Origin: Pontibacillus yanchengensis
GTDB lineage: Bacteria; Bacillota; Bacilli; Bacillales; BH030062
Assembly (NCBI RefSeq): GCF_009856295.1
Contig: NZ_WMEU01000001.1
Span: forward strand, 1,240,001-1,304,000
Direction of reading: 5' to 3'
DNA: 64,000 nt
Shown: piece by piece, positions 7,376-16,145 of the stretch
Position numbering within the stretch: position 1 is the stretch's first letter
Layout of the letters: the number at the start of each line of letters is the position of its first letter
The notes under the pieces: model-generated
What the model was told of the DNA's origin: nothing
The model's input: the letters and a program-made list of their open reading frames with translations, nothing else
The model's database searches: none
Position numbers and translations under genes: made by a program

Positions 7376-7432
7376 AATTTCTGTAAAGGGAATAAATTAT
7401 GAATAAGCATTTCGCTGATTAATGCGAGTGTC

Positions 7433-7582
7433 TTATTCAACATTTACTTCTGGGGATTCTGCTTCATATGTTAAATCCGCATCTATGACGTGACTAGTGT
7501 ATCCGCCATCGCTCATTCCAAAGTCCGGATTCAAAGGAGTGTAGATTTTTAGCTCTCGGTCCGTTTCTGGATCATGATTCAT
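7433..7582 (-). CDS. Conserved-looking small acidic protein (49 aa)
   Basis: MNHDPETDRELKIYTPLNPD begins an acidic soluble protein with no membrane segment or cysteine. AAAGGAGAGAG lies just before the ATG, a strong ribosome site. A weak hairpin (GCATT/AATGC, then TTATT) follows the stop. It lies upstream of comK on the same strand, separated by the comK control region. No family recognised. Confidence 0.55.
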   Translation of the reverse strand: MNHDPETDRELKIYTPLNPDFGMSDGGYTSHVIDADLTYEAESPEVNVE

Positions 7583-7763
7583 AATGCTCTCTCCTTTTAT
7601 CACTTTTTCTTAGAATGTGCAAAATAAGTGAAATTTAAACGTCTTAGGCTGAGAGTATAATTACTTCTTTTCAGTGTGTTTGTATACACATGAAGGTCAA
7701 AAAAGAGTTTTATCGAATATTAAGAAATAGGGAAATATGTCGTTAGCCAAAGGAGGAATGATT

Positions 7764-8255
7764 ATGTGGGGAAGAAAAAAAAGAAATAACAAGAAAAAAG
7801 ATACGCATCAATATTCTAATGACGAACTTCCAAAACGTGATGTATCCATTCATGAAGTCCGACAAGCTATCCAACGGTTTACTTCTCACCTACCAAACGG
7901 CGTAGAACTCCAAACCATTATTAATGAAGATAACACAATCAATTACGAGTTACTTTCACCTTATTTAGATGCAACCCCCAATGAAACTTATTACATGTCT
8001 AAGGAAACATATGAGGTTTTTGATGAGAAGGATAAGCAGCTTGCTTTTGATTTAGATCACATACAGCAAGCAATTGATAGATACATGAAACAAACGAATG
8101 AGTTACCTATCATTGATGGTGATCCCTATAATAAGGTTAATTACTTCAAACTTGAACGACTAGGTCTCATATCCTACAGACCAGAATTTACATTTTATAT
8201 TACGGACGAAGAATATTTAATAACGTACGAAGCACCTTCTTCCAAAAAAGGTTAA
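7764..8255 (+). CDS. DUF3939-like conserved protein
   Basis: A 163-residue soluble protein that opens with a very basic stretch (MWGRKKRNNKKKDTH), then DVSIHEVRQAIQRFTSHLPN and a C-terminal EYLITYEAP. The pattern fits the uncharacterised Bacillaceae family DUF3939 (from memory). The start is fixed by AAAGGAGG 7 bases before this ATG; earlier ATGs at 7737 and 7758 are badly spaced. The 3' end overlaps a large terminator hairpin. Confidence 0.6.
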   Translation: MWGRKKRNNKKKDTHQYSNDELPKRDVSIHEVRQAIQRFTSHLPNGVELQTIINEDNTINYELLSPYLDATPNETYYMSKETYEVFDEKDKQLAFDLDHIQQAIDRYMKQTNELPIIDGDPYNKVNYFKLERLGLISYRPEFTFYITDEEYLITYEAPSSKKG

Positions 8256-8275
8256 TTTACCTTTGTGGAATGGTG
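8229..8275 (+). terminator. Terminator overlapping the 3' end of the DUF3939-like gene
   Basis: GAAGCACC...GGTGCTT plus inner pairing TTCCA/TGGAA and AAAGG/CCTTT form a long stem followed by TTTTTC. Confidence 0.7.
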
Positions 8276-8315
8276 CTTTTTCAGTAGTTAATTACATGCT
8301 TGATATTCCCAAATA

Positions 8316-8355
8316 GCCTCATTATCTTGAAGACTTGGATTCGAGATAATGGGGC
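8316..8355. repeat. Structured repeat A (copy at 63912)
   Basis: GCCTCATTATCT pairs with AGATAATGGGGC around the loop TGAAGACTTGGATTCG. The loop recurs almost identically near 63930, where the stem bases differ but still pair. It lies between the DUF3939-like gene and a non-coding stretch. Confidence 0.65.
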
Positions 8356-8408
8356 TTTTATTGGTTATAAGAGGAATATTTCCGTTGCCTTAGTTAGACT
8401 AAAGGTGT

Positions 8409-8520
8409 CCTGGGAACAACTCGCGTCCTGCCGTGAGCTGGCAAGCTACCTTTGCGGGAAAATCGCCCTCAGGGGATCTTGCCTACCTCTTTCTCCGGCG
8501 GGAGTCTCGTCGTTCCCAGG
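8409..8520. repeat. GC-rich inverted-repeat element
   Basis: CCTGGGAAC at 8409-8417 and GTTCCCAGG at 8512-8520 enclose about 95 bases of unusually GC-rich sequence with further internal pairing. No reading frame here has a ribosome site. It could be a folded RNA or a MITE-like remnant. Most of 8276-9322 is non-coding: this element, a degenerate tandem repeat, a terminator and two palindromes. Confidence 0.4.
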
Positions 8521-8599
8521 CCACCTCCCGCGATGTTTGAGATGAACGGATACATGGCGTTAAACAAACGAACGCAAAGATGGGCCGGGCAATTGGGTC

Positions 8600-8685
8600 G
8601 GTCGCTCCTATTTTTCAAAAGTAGCTCCTGTTTTTCGATTCTTGCTCCGAAAGCAGGAAAAGTAGCTCCAGTGCCCATGTTTTTA
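8600..8685. repeat. Degenerate 21-bp tandem repeat, locus 1
   Basis: Units of about 21 bp with GCTCC cores: GTCGCTCCTATTTTTCAAAA, GTAGCTCCTGTTTTTCGATT, then CTTGCTCCGAAAGCAGGAAA and AGTAGCTCCAGTG. The first 18 bases (8601-8618) recur exactly at 18415-18432. Confidence 0.7.
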
Positions 8686-8939
8686 TCGCAGAGATATGAC
8701 AAGTCCCTGTGCTGTATTATGGAGACTATCGTGAAAAACAGATGTGTCGAGAACACAGGAAAGAGAGCTATTTCCCGGCCCATCTTTTCTCTTATTCACA
8801 CCACGGAAACAATCCACTCCCCCCCAAACTATCTCGATTTCAAGTCTTCAAGATTATGCCTCGTTTGTTGAACAGCTTTTTGGCCTTTTATTTCAGTCAA
8901 AAAAAATTAAGACCATTCTTTAACATAGCATAAATAATA

Positions 8940-8976
8940 AAAAAAAGGACCAATGCCTCTAGGGCATTGGTCAAAA
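8940..8976 (-). terminator. Strong terminator without an obvious gene
   Basis: GACCAATGCC pairs with GGCATTGGTC, and eight T follow on the minus strand. Upstream on that strand (8977-9322) only a weak 29-codon frame is present, so it may end an unrecognised small RNA or read-through from yhfN. Confidence 0.6.
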
Positions 8977-9165
8977 AAGAGACGACTGGTTAACTTTTGA
9001 GTGAGGGAATTACTCTGTGAACAAGTGTTGGAACTTATTCACCATGCACGTTACACAATGAGGTGTAAAGTACACAAGACTCATTAAGGCACTCATCTAA
9101 ATGAATGACTAATTTGTCTTATATTTATTTTAATATAGTCTTGAATAAAAGTAACCGAAAAAGAT

Positions 9166-9181
9166 TTGCGGAATACCGCAA
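9166..9181. repeat. Perfect 16-bp palindrome
   Basis: TTGCGG-AATA-CCGCAA. It could be an operator or a short hairpin; no adjacent promoter is clear. Confidence 0.4.
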
Positions 9182-9233
9182 GCGATTGCGTTATTGGAAT
9201 AAAATACCAACATGAGGTTTTACAGGGAGTTTA

Positions 9234-9284
9234 GGATATTTCGGAACCTCACATGTAAAGACATCCGAATATCCCCTCTTTTTT
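9234..9284 (+). terminator. Hairpin with T-run, between the non-coding stretch and yhfN
   Basis: GGATATT(T)CGGA pairs with TCCGAATATCC and is followed by CTCTTTTTTAT on the plus strand. It lies 40 bases beyond the end of yhfN. Confidence 0.5.
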
Positions 9285-9322
9285 ATCATTATTTTTATAT
9301 AACTTTCCTCAAGAATGATGTG

Positions 9323-10513
9323 TTATTCCTTATTTTCTTGGGCTTGTTTCATTATTTCTATCCGTTTTTTTATAGGAGGGTGGGTATACCTGAACCATTT
9401 CACAAATAGTGAAGGATTAATGTCACTCTTTGATTCAACCGCTAGTGAACGATAGCCTTCAATAGCAGGTTCTAGTGAATCAGTATGTTCAATTGCATAT
9501 TGATCTGCTGAAAGTTCCATTTGCCTGGATACCCATAAATACATCGGTTCTGTTGCAAATAATAAAATTGATGTAATGAGCAACAGAAGTGGTATCGACT
9601 TTAAATCTGTTACAGCACGCAAATCCCATCGTCTTTTGAAACGTTGAAATATGCAAGGAATGATGATGGCAAGTCCTTTAAGTAAAATCAAACTGAATAG
9701 CAGCGATCCTAGCACACCCCAATATACATGATTTTTTACATAATGGGCAATTTCATGAGCTAAGATAAACAGAACTTCGTCTTCCTGCATATTTTCTATT
9801 GTTGTATCCCATATGACAATTCGTTTTTGAGGACCCAACCCTGTTACATAGGCATTAAAGGTTGATGTTTTTTCACTCATATTCACTTCATAGATGTTCG
9901 ATTCCGAAATACCTGCTTCGTTTGCCATTCCAACAATTTCGTCTTTTATTGCGGTTTCACGCAAGGGCTGAAAATTTTCGAAAATTGGATCAATCCATAC
10001 TGGTTGAATATACAAGAGAAACAAGGAAATCGGTAGAGCAATCATCCATATCGATAGCCACCAGTAGCGGCGAAATTTCATCATACACATTCGCGCTACT
10101 ATTACGAGACCACTAATAATGAGAATAAAGAAAAGAGATTTTACTCCCCACTCCCCTAGCCAGTCCTTGATCGGTTGATGATTTACATCAGCCCATTGTG
10201 CCATTCCATAACCAAGTATATCTAAGGGTAAGGAAATTAATTGAAATCCCAGTGCCAAGCTTGCTCCATAAACTAAAGAACGAACCCATTCCCTTCCAAA
10301 ATTCCGTTCTATAATCTGTGTATATGTATGATGAAAGGCAGACTGTAGTACCGCCCAAAGTACTACCCATGTGAATGTTGTCTGGGTAAAGTAATATGCG
10401 TGCCTAAATGCTGCATATTTTGAATTAGAATATGTTTCTAGATCATAAAGAAAACTAAAGTATAACCAAAGGACGGCTAAAAAGATGCCATATCCAAGAA
10501 TGCCCTTTTTCAT
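9323..10513 (-). CDS. yhfN: M48 family zinc metalloprotease (Ste24/CAAX-protease type), YhfN
   Basis: A 396-residue membrane protease with about seven hydrophobic segments. The zinc motif HEIAH is at 253-257, and the third ligand is probably the Glu of ELSADQYAIEH further on. A Ste24-like N-terminal membrane domain precedes the catalytic part (NEAGISESNIYEVNMSEKTS). Homologues cleave membrane or prenylated proteins; bacterial targets are largely unknown. GGAGAGGG precedes the ATG. Gene order with comK and lcfB matches B. subtilis yhfN. Confidence 0.85.
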   Translation of the reverse strand: MKKGILGYGIFLAVLWLYFSFLYDLETYSNSKYAAFRHAYYFTQTTFTWVVLWAVLQSAFHHTYTQIIERNFGREWVRSLVYGASLALGFQLISLPLDILGYGMAQWADVNHQPIKDWLGEWGVKSLFFILIISGLVIVARMCMMKFRRYWWLSIWMIALPISLFLLYIQPVWIDPIFENFQPLRETAIKDEIVGMANEAGISESNIYEVNMSEKTSTFNAYVTGLGPQKRIVIWDTTIENMQEDEVLFILAHEIAHYVKNHVYWGVLGSLLFSLILLKGLAIIIPCIFQRFKRRWDLRAVTDLKSIPLLLLITSILLFATEPMYLWVSRQMELSADQYAIEHTDSLEPAIEGYRSLAVESKSDINPSLFVKWFRYTHPPIKKRIEIMKQAQENKE

Positions 10514-10686
10514 TCGTATCCCTCTCCTCTGCTACTTCTATTGTACTAAGTTTGTTAGTACGTATTCAATTTTCAGCCATACTTTTGTCATTAGTTGTTC
10601 ACCAATTGCATGCCTTTTTCATAGGAAAATCTTGTATCATTAAAGTATGAAATCATGATTCTTTTATGATGCAAGGAGGACCAGAG

Positions 10687-11274
10687 ATGCGAAAAAAATG
10701 GTATATATTGTTCATCTCAATTTTAGTAGTAGGAGTCGGAATTGGTATTAGCTACTTAGAGTTTTGGCGGGATGCAGGAGTTCAACTTCCTACGGATGTT
10801 AGTATGACAACACCTTATGGAGAAACATATAATCTGGATGATATGGATAAAAAAGTCCGTATTGTAGAATTTATGTACACAGCTTGCCCCGATGTATGTC
10901 CGTTAACAACACAACGCATGATGCATTTAAAGGAACAATTTAAATCAGATGGTGTGTACGGAGATCAAGTTGAATTTCTTACCATCAGTATTGATCCTGA
11001 AAATGATACACCAGAACGCCTAAGAAAATATATGGAAGTATATAATGCAGATCACGATAAAGCTTGGACATTCCTTCGAGGTTCATTAGACGACACAAAA
11101 AAATTAGCTGATCCATTCCGTTTTTTATTTAAAGATAACGGCACTGATTATATTGTTCATACTTCCTATGCTTATCTAATTGATGAAAAAAATTACCTAG
11201 TAGCCAAGTTCCCAATGGGAGAAGGTTTTGATAAAGACCGAGTATATGATCAAGTAATGGGTCTGGTGAACTAA
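10687..11274 (+). CDS. SCO1/SenC family copper-thiol protein
   Basis: A 195-residue membrane-anchored thioredoxin-fold protein. A single N-terminal helix (residues 5-22) has no lipobox. The copper site is C67-x3-C71 in TACPDVCPLTT, with the third ligand His in DYIVHTSYAYLI. SCO proteins deliver copper to, or reduce, the CuA centre of cytochrome c oxidase outside the membrane. The start follows AAGGAGGA by 6 bases; an upstream in-frame ATG at 10666 overlaps that site. Monocistronic. Confidence 0.9.
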   Translation: MRKKWYILFISILVVGVGIGISYLEFWRDAGVQLPTDVSMTTPYGETYNLDDMDKKVRIVEFMYTACPDVCPLTTQRMMHLKEQFKSDGVYGDQVEFLTISIDPENDTPERLRKYMEVYNADHDKAWTFLRGSLDDTKKLADPFRFLFKDNGTDYIVHTSYAYLIDEKNYLVAKFPMGEGFDKDRVYDQVMGLVN

Positions 11275-11275
11275 A

Positions 11276-11372
11276 GAAAAGCGCAAGCGTTAGATATTGA
11301 CTTATCGTAAGGAGAAATAGGAGGTTTGCTAGTTGCTGGGCACGGGAGCTAGACGTGTGAGCGACAGAACTT
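11276..11372 (+). repeat. Partial copy of the 270-bp dispersed repeat
   Basis: AAAGCGCAAGCG, then TAGATATTGACTTATCGTAAG and GTTGCTGGGCACGGGAGCTA are shared with the 5' tip and 3' half of the long copies at 23166, 32340, 45090 and 62625. The middle is missing. It lies between convergent genes. Confidence 0.7.
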
Positions 11373-11386
11373 ATGTTACTAATACA

Positions 11387-11417
11387 AAAGAGGCTATCCA
11401 TCTGGATAGCCTCTTTA
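11387..11417. terminator. Bidirectional terminator
   Basis: AAAGAGGCTATCC pairs with GGATAGCCTCTTT between the convergent SCO and ABC genes. Confidence 0.8.
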
Positions 11418-11420
11418 TCA

Positions 11421-12224
11421 TTATTTATGAAGCAATGTCTTATCATCAGCAAGCGCTTTTCCTCTAATCTGCTGAAACTTCTCAACTAAATCCTGAACGC
11501 TCATCTGTCTCTTCTCTTCCTCATTTGCCTCAAAAATAATCTGTCCTTCATCCATCATCACAAGTCTATTCCCCATCTGCAGTGCCTGTTCCATATCATG
11601 GGTGACCATGAGCGTTGTTAAGTTATTATCTCGGATAACATCTTGTGTGATATTGGTAATATGCTCAGCTCTGGCTGGGTCTAATGCTGCTGTATGTTCA
11701 TCTAGAAGCAGCAATCTCGGCTCTGTAAATGTAGCCATCAGTAAGGATAACGCCTGACGTTCTCCTCCTGACAGTAAGCCAACTTTGGTGTGGAGTCGGT
11801 TGGCTAGGCCTACATTCAAATCGGTTAACGTTTGCTGAAACTCTTTTTTGCGATTGGAGCTTACACCTCGTCTAAGTCCTCTTTTATTTGTACGCCCTAA
11901 GGCAAGGGCTAAATTCTCTTCTATACTCATGTTGGGTGCTGTGCCAGACATCGGATCTTGGAAAACACGCCCAATCCACTTGGCTCGTTTATGCTCGGGA
12001 ACGAAGGTTACATTTTTGTCATCGATTGAAATCATGCCTTCATCAGGAAATAATACACCAGCTACCATATTCAGTAGCGTCGATTTGCCTGCGCCATTAC
12101 TTCCAATGACGGTAACAAAATCCCCCTCATTCAAGGTTAGTGATAGTCCTTGGATGGCTTTTTTCTCATCTGGTGTTCCCTGGTAGAACACTTTCTCAAT
12201 CTGTTTGAGCTGTAGCAACTTCAT
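11421..12224 (-). CDS. ABC transporter ATP-binding subunit (TrpZ-like)
   Basis: A 267-residue cytoplasmic ATPase: Walker A GSNGAGKST at about 40-48, signature LSGGERQALSLLMA, Walker B RLLLLDEHTAALD, and a switch His in TLMVTHDMEQAL. It powers the adjacent permease and lipoprotein. I take the second ATG (12224), which has AGGAG at good spacing; either start overlaps the end of the permease gene, consistent with coupling. Last gene of the three-gene operon. Confidence 0.85.
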   Translation of the reverse strand: MKLLQLKQIEKVFYQGTPDEKKAIQGLSLTLNEGDFVTVIGSNGAGKSTLLNMVAGVLFPDEGMISIDDKNVTFVPEHKRAKWIGRVFQDPMSGTAPNMSIEENLALALGRTNKRGLRRGVSSNRKKEFQQTLTDLNVGLANRLHTKVGLLSGGERQALSLLMATFTEPRLLLLDEHTAALDPARAEHITNITQDVIRDNNLTTLMVTHDMEQALQMGNRLVMMDEGQIIFEANEEEKRQMSVQDLVEKFQQIRGKALADDKTLLHK

Positions 12225-13215
12225 TCCTCCTCTCCTCATCTAAACTTTGCTGCATGGCCTTTTGCTTTTTCATACGTTCCGATCGCTCACGCCAGCTGCT
12301 CCACATGTTCGGCAGTACGAGTGCGCCCGTTACAATAATAGCTGTGATAAGTTTCAGGTCACTAGCCTTCACGAACTCTAACTGCATCGCAACAGCTAAA
12401 ATAACGCGGTACACAATGGCTCCCAACACCACGGCTAGGGTTGTTCTTGCAATGGATTTTTTTCCAAAGATCCCTTCCCCAATAATGACCGAAGCAAGAC
12501 CTACAATGATCATGCCAATTCCTAAACCGACGTCAGCGAATCCATTATACTGAACAATTAGCGATCCACTGAACGCAACAAGGGCATTGGATAGCCCAAG
12601 GCCGAAAATAACATAGTTGCTTGTGTTTGCTGAAAAGCTCTTTACCATCTTCGCATTATCTCCCGTAGCTCGTAACGCAAGACCATTATCCGTGTGAAGG
12701 AACCAATCTAGTGCTTTTTTTACGATGATAACGACGATACCGATGCTCACCAGAATGAAAAAGCTTGTCGGTAAAAAGGAAGAAAGGCCCATAGCTTTGA
12801 ATGGTGAACTTAGAATGCTATCCAACTGCATCGCATCCCATAAGGAGCGCCCTTGATTCAATGCTGTTGTTTCGTTTAAAAGGGGGATGTTGGGCCTTCC
12901 CATAATTCGAAGATTGATGGAATACAGCGCAATCATCATGAGAATCCCCGCTAATAATGAGTTGATTTTTCCTTTCGTATGAAGCAGGCCAGTGACGCAC
13001 CCTGCCAGGAAACCAGCCGCTCCACCTGCAATCGTTGCAAGAACAGGAGAGATACCACTTACAATCATGACAGAGGTAACAGCCCCTCCAGTGACAAAGC
13101 TCCCATCTACCGTTAAGTCGGGAAAGTCGAGTATGCGAAAGGTAAGGTAAACCCCTAACGCCATAACCGCGTATATTAGTCCTGATTCCATTGCTCCAAA
13201 TAATGCACTAACCAT
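12196..13215 (-). CDS. ABC transporter permease (branched-chain/TrpY-like)
   Basis: A 339-residue integral membrane protein with eight to ten helices, of the bacterial inner-membrane translocator family shared with LivH and ribose permeases. The N-terminus (GLIYAVMALGVYLTFRILDF) is typical. It lies between the lipoprotein gene (12 bases upstream) and the ATPase. The hydrophilic tail RSERMKKQKAMQQSLDEERR overlaps the ATPase start region. Confidence 0.85.
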   Translation of the reverse strand: MVSALFGAMESGLIYAVMALGVYLTFRILDFPDLTVDGSFVTGGAVTSVMIVSGISPVLATIAGGAAGFLAGCVTGLLHTKGKINSLLAGILMMIALYSINLRIMGRPNIPLLNETTALNQGRSLWDAMQLDSILSSPFKAMGLSSFLPTSFFILVSIGIVVIIVKKALDWFLHTDNGLALRATGDNAKMVKSFSANTSNYVIFGLGLSNALVAFSGSLIVQYNGFADVGLGIGMIIVGLASVIIGEGIFGKKSIARTTLAVVLGAIVYRVILAVAMQLEFVKASDLKLITAIIVTGALVLPNMWSSWRERSERMKKQKAMQQSLDEERRNEVATAQTD

Positions 13216-13227
13216 ACTTTCCCTCCT

Positions 13228-14220
13228 CTACGGCTCAATCACTTCGGCGTCTTTCTTCCATTCATCTTTAAGATCTACACCCATTTTTTCAGCTGCGTCT
13301 TTATTGATTTGTAGCTTTAAATTCTGTGGGTAAGATACTGGAATCTCGCCTGGGTTTTTTCCTTCTTCTAGGATCTTCAAGGCTTTCTGTCCAGCTTCAT
13401 AACCGATATCAAAGTAATCAAATCCGTATGCTGCAAAGCCACCACGTTTAACAGAATCTAATTCTCCTACGAAGACTGGTGTGTCTTGCTGTTGTCCTAC
13501 TTGAAGAACAGACTCAAGCGCACTCACGACGGTGTTATCTGTAATAATATAAAATGCATCTACTTTACCAGCCAGCGATTCTGCAGCTTGTTTCACTTCA
13601 GCTGTAGATGTAACCGTTGCTTCATTTATGTCTAGCTTTCCATCAGCTAGCTTCTTCACGTTTTTAACCTGAGCTACCGAGTTCTGTTCACTTGGATTAT
13701 AAATCATTCCAACTTTCTTCGCTCCTGTTTCTTTAATAAAATCAATTGTATTTGGTACCGCATCAGGATGTGTATCTGTTGTTCCAGTTACATTTCCACC
13801 CGGGTTTTCCATTGATTCTACTAAACTAGAACCGACTGGATCCGTTACAGAAGTGAACACAATTGGAATATCGTTTGTAACATTTAGAGCACTCTGTGCA
13901 CTTGGCGTTGAATTTGCAAAAATCAAGTCCACATCGTCACCTGCAAACTTTTTGGCGATGGTTTGGTTATTCTTCGCATCCCCTTGCGCCAACTGTACGT
14001 CAAATTCCGCTTTCACACCTTCATCCTTAAATGCTTGTTTGAACCCTTTTTGTGCAGCGTCTAATGATGGGTGCTCAACGATTTGTGTTACACCAATTTT
14101 ATATGTCTCTTTTTGCTTTTCTTTATCATTAGAAGCCTCCGCATTACCAGATTCAGAGCTTCCACAACCTACTAATGAAATTAAACCTACAATTAAAATA
14201 AGTGCTAACCACTTTTTCAT
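13228..14220 (-). CDS. ABC transporter substrate-binding lipoprotein (TrpX-like, ABC_sub_bind family)
   Basis: A 330-residue lipoprotein with lipobox SLVGC (Cys19). The two-lobed periplasmic-binding fold includes KIGVTQIVEHPSLDAAQKGF, DLIFANSTPSAQSAL and KKVGMIYNPSEQNS. The family (PF04392) with this permease and ATPase partner is often annotated as a tryptophan or tyrosine importer, but the ligand cannot be read here. The ribosome site AAAGGGGGAG precedes the ATG. First gene of the operon. Confidence 0.85.
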   Translation of the reverse strand: MKKWLALILIVGLISLVGCGSSESGNAEASNDKEKQKETYKIGVTQIVEHPSLDAAQKGFKQAFKDEGVKAEFDVQLAQGDAKNNQTIAKKFAGDDVDLIFANSTPSAQSALNVTNDIPIVFTSVTDPVGSSLVESMENPGGNVTGTTDTHPDAVPNTIDFIKETGAKKVGMIYNPSEQNSVAQVKNVKKLADGKLDINEATVTSTAEVKQAAESLAGKVDAFYIITDNTVVSALESVLQVGQQQDTPVFVGELDSVKRGGFAAYGFDYFDIGYEAGQKALKILEEGKNPGEIPVSYPQNLKLQINKDAAEKMGVDLKDEWKKDAEVIEP

Positions 14221-14279
14221 TTGTTTCTCCCCCTTTAATTACTTTATCACTTTTACGCTTCTACGCTTTTATGTATTAA

Positions 14280-14308
14280 AATTTACAGGAAAATATACTT
14301 TGTTTCAA
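14280..14308 (-). promoter_or_regulatory. Promoter of the TrpXYZ-like operon
   Basis: On the minus strand TTGAAA, 17 bases, TAAATT, about 60 bases before the lipoprotein start. No T-box or TRAP-like repeats are seen in the leader. Confidence 0.55.
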
Positions 14309-14430
14309 GGGTTTTTTGAAAATTTCTGTCATTAAATATAGAATCCTTGTATCGTTAAGAGAGGGAAAATAGGATAAAGATCACCATAGAGGTATTCTCG
14401 GAATATGTGAGGTTTGTTTGGAGAAAACAA

Positions 14431-14461
14431 AAAAGGATGCCCCTCCAGGACATCCTTTTCC
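14431..14461 (-). terminator. lcfB terminator
   Basis: AAAAGGATG...CATCCTTTT stem; six T follow on the minus strand just past the lcfB stop. Confidence 0.75.
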
Positions 14462-14467
14462 CATATA

Positions 14468-16009
14468 TTAATACGTAACACGTTGGCGTAAGCTCTTTCT
14501 TAAAATTTTACCGGTCGTATTCTTTGGCAATTCATCCAAAAACTCGATGGATGTCGGAAGCTTGTACTTAGCGAGGTGGCCAGCACAGTAATCCACCAGT
14601 TCTTGTTCTGTAACAGCGGAGGCTTCATTTAGTACCACGAAGGCTTGTACCGCTTCTCCTAGATTTGGATCTGGTGTTCCAATGACTGCTACTTCTGTAA
14701 TATTTGGATGCTTGTATAACACTTCTTCCACTTCTCTTGGATAAACATTATACCCTCCTACTAGAATCATATCTTTCTTACGATCGACAATATAAAAATA
14801 TCCTTCCTCATCGACCTCAGCCATATCCCCAGTGTAAAGCCAACCATCACGCAAGGCTACAGCAGTTTCTTCATCGAGTTTATAATAGCCCTTCATCACA
14901 TTTGGTCCGCGAACGATTAATTCTCCAACCTCACCTGGTGGCAACTCTTCTCCTAGCTCATCCACAACCCGGTTTTCAACATTCCATATACTCTGTCCAA
15001 TAGATCCAGCTTTGCGTGGTCTATCAAGTGGATTGAAACATGTTACTGGAGAGGCTTCTGATAACCCATATCCTTCTGAAACCATGACATTAAAGGTGTT
15101 CTCAAACTCCTGCAATAAAGCAACCGGCATAGATGCGCCACCAGAAATACACAGGCGCACACTACTAAAGTCCTCTGTATGACCTTCACTTGATTGTAAT
15201 AGGTAATTATACATGGTAGGAACACCCGCGAATACAGTAGCTTCCCATTTACTAGCCACTTGGAAAGTCTCTTGAGGAGAGAATTTAGGTACGATAATGA
15301 CAGTTCCACCATTCATCAACGGTGCGTTCAGTGAAACCGTTAAGCAAAACACGTGGAACATCGGCAACGCTGCAATGACCTTATCATTTGTATCGTATTG
15401 TAAATAGTCTGCTACATCTTTCGCATTGGAATAAATATTCTTATGAGTGAGCATAGCGCCTTTTGGAGCCCCTGTGGTTCCTGAAGTGTACAAAATGACA
15501 GCAATATCCTCTTCATCGATGGTTGGACGTTCAAATTGAAGCGATCCTTCCTTCACAAGGTTTGTAAACGATTTCATTCTATCGCTTAATTGACTTTGCT
15601 GCCAATTAGAGTCTTGGCTTGTCTCAGCAATGATATAATGTTCAATTAAAGGTAAGTCATGTGCCATTTCCTCAAACGTTTCAACAAACAAATCCATTGT
15701 AATAACAGCTTTTACGTCACCATTTTTCAAAATATAACTCATTTCGTCTGCAGTATAAATCGGGTTGATAGGTATTACAGTTAACCCTAAGCGTAGTGCG
15801 CCATATAATCCAATCATAAAATAAGGGCTATTGCCTGTTACAAGTGCAATATGATCTCCCTTTTCATAGCCAAGCTCTCTCAAACTAGCAGCAAACTTGG
15901 TTATAGAACCTTCTAGCTCTTGATAGCTTGTTTCTTGATCCTGAAAAATATAAGCCGTCTTGGTGGGATTCTTTCTTGTGGTGATCGACAACTGATCACT
16001 TAAATTCAT
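14468..16009 (-). CDS. lcfB: Long-chain fatty acid-CoA ligase LcfB (YhfL)
   Basis: A 513-residue ANL-superfamily ligase that activates fatty acids to acyl-CoA through an acyl-AMP. The AMP-binding P-loop VILYTSGTTGAPKGAM is near residue 175, A5 is VSEGYGLSEASP, A7 is GWLYTGDMAEVDEEGY, and the C-terminal catalytic Lys is in LPKNTTGKILRK. The length equals B. subtilis LcfB. I start at MNLSDQLS because GGGGG lies 9 bases before it; the 26-codon extension would translate the FadR operator. Control is by FadR (see operator). Confidence 0.92.
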   Translation of the reverse strand: MNLSDQLSITTRKNPTKTAYIFQDQETSYQELEGSITKFAASLRELGYEKGDHIALVTGNSPYFMIGLYGALRLGLTVIPINPIYTADEMSYILKNGDVKAVITMDLFVETFEEMAHDLPLIEHYIIAETSQDSNWQQSQLSDRMKSFTNLVKEGSLQFERPTIDEEDIAVILYTSGTTGAPKGAMLTHKNIYSNAKDVADYLQYDTNDKVIAALPMFHVFCLTVSLNAPLMNGGTVIIVPKFSPQETFQVASKWEATVFAGVPTMYNYLLQSSEGHTEDFSSVRLCISGGASMPVALLQEFENTFNVMVSEGYGLSEASPVTCFNPLDRPRKAGSIGQSIWNVENRVVDELGEELPPGEVGELIVRGPNVMKGYYKLDEETAVALRDGWLYTGDMAEVDEEGYFYIVDRKKDMILVGGYNVYPREVEEVLYKHPNITEVAVIGTPDPNLGEAVQAFVVLNEASAVTEQELVDYCAGHLAKYKLPTSIEFLDELPKNTTGKILRKSLRQRVTY

Positions 16010-16029
16010 GAACATGTTCCCCCTAATTG

Positions 16030-16047
16030 TGAATGAATAGTCATTCA
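16030..16047 (-). promoter_or_regulatory. FadR operator of lcfB
   Basis: TGAATGA-ATAG-TCATTCA is a perfect 7+4+7 palindrome matching the Bacillus FadR (TetR family) consensus TGAATGAATANTCATTCA. It lies downstream of the -10 element, between promoter and ribosome site, so bound FadR would block transcription until long-chain acyl-CoA releases it. Confidence 0.9.
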
Positions 16048-16069
16048 TTTCTGAGTTAAATTCATATTT

Positions 16070-16098
16070 ATTATAAAATACTGACAACTTTCTAGCAA
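16070..16098 (-). promoter_or_regulatory. lcfB promoter
   Basis: On the minus strand TTGCTA, a 17-base spacer, TATAAT. The predicted start, about 16063, is some 16 bases before the FadR operator. Confidence 0.7.
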
Positions 16099-16145
16099 GC
16101 TATTCGTATGAAGCGTTTTCAAATTATGTGTTATCATCACTAATT

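Noticed and set aside
8300-8933. Several open frames of 74-139 codons on both strands
   Set aside because: They overlap the GC-rich inverted repeat and the tandem repeat, lack ribosome sites, and have unlikely protein composition.
8990-9085. A 29-codon frame with Cys-x-x-Cys on the minus strand
   Set aside because: No ribosome site and no conserved features; kept only as part of a possible small RNA region.
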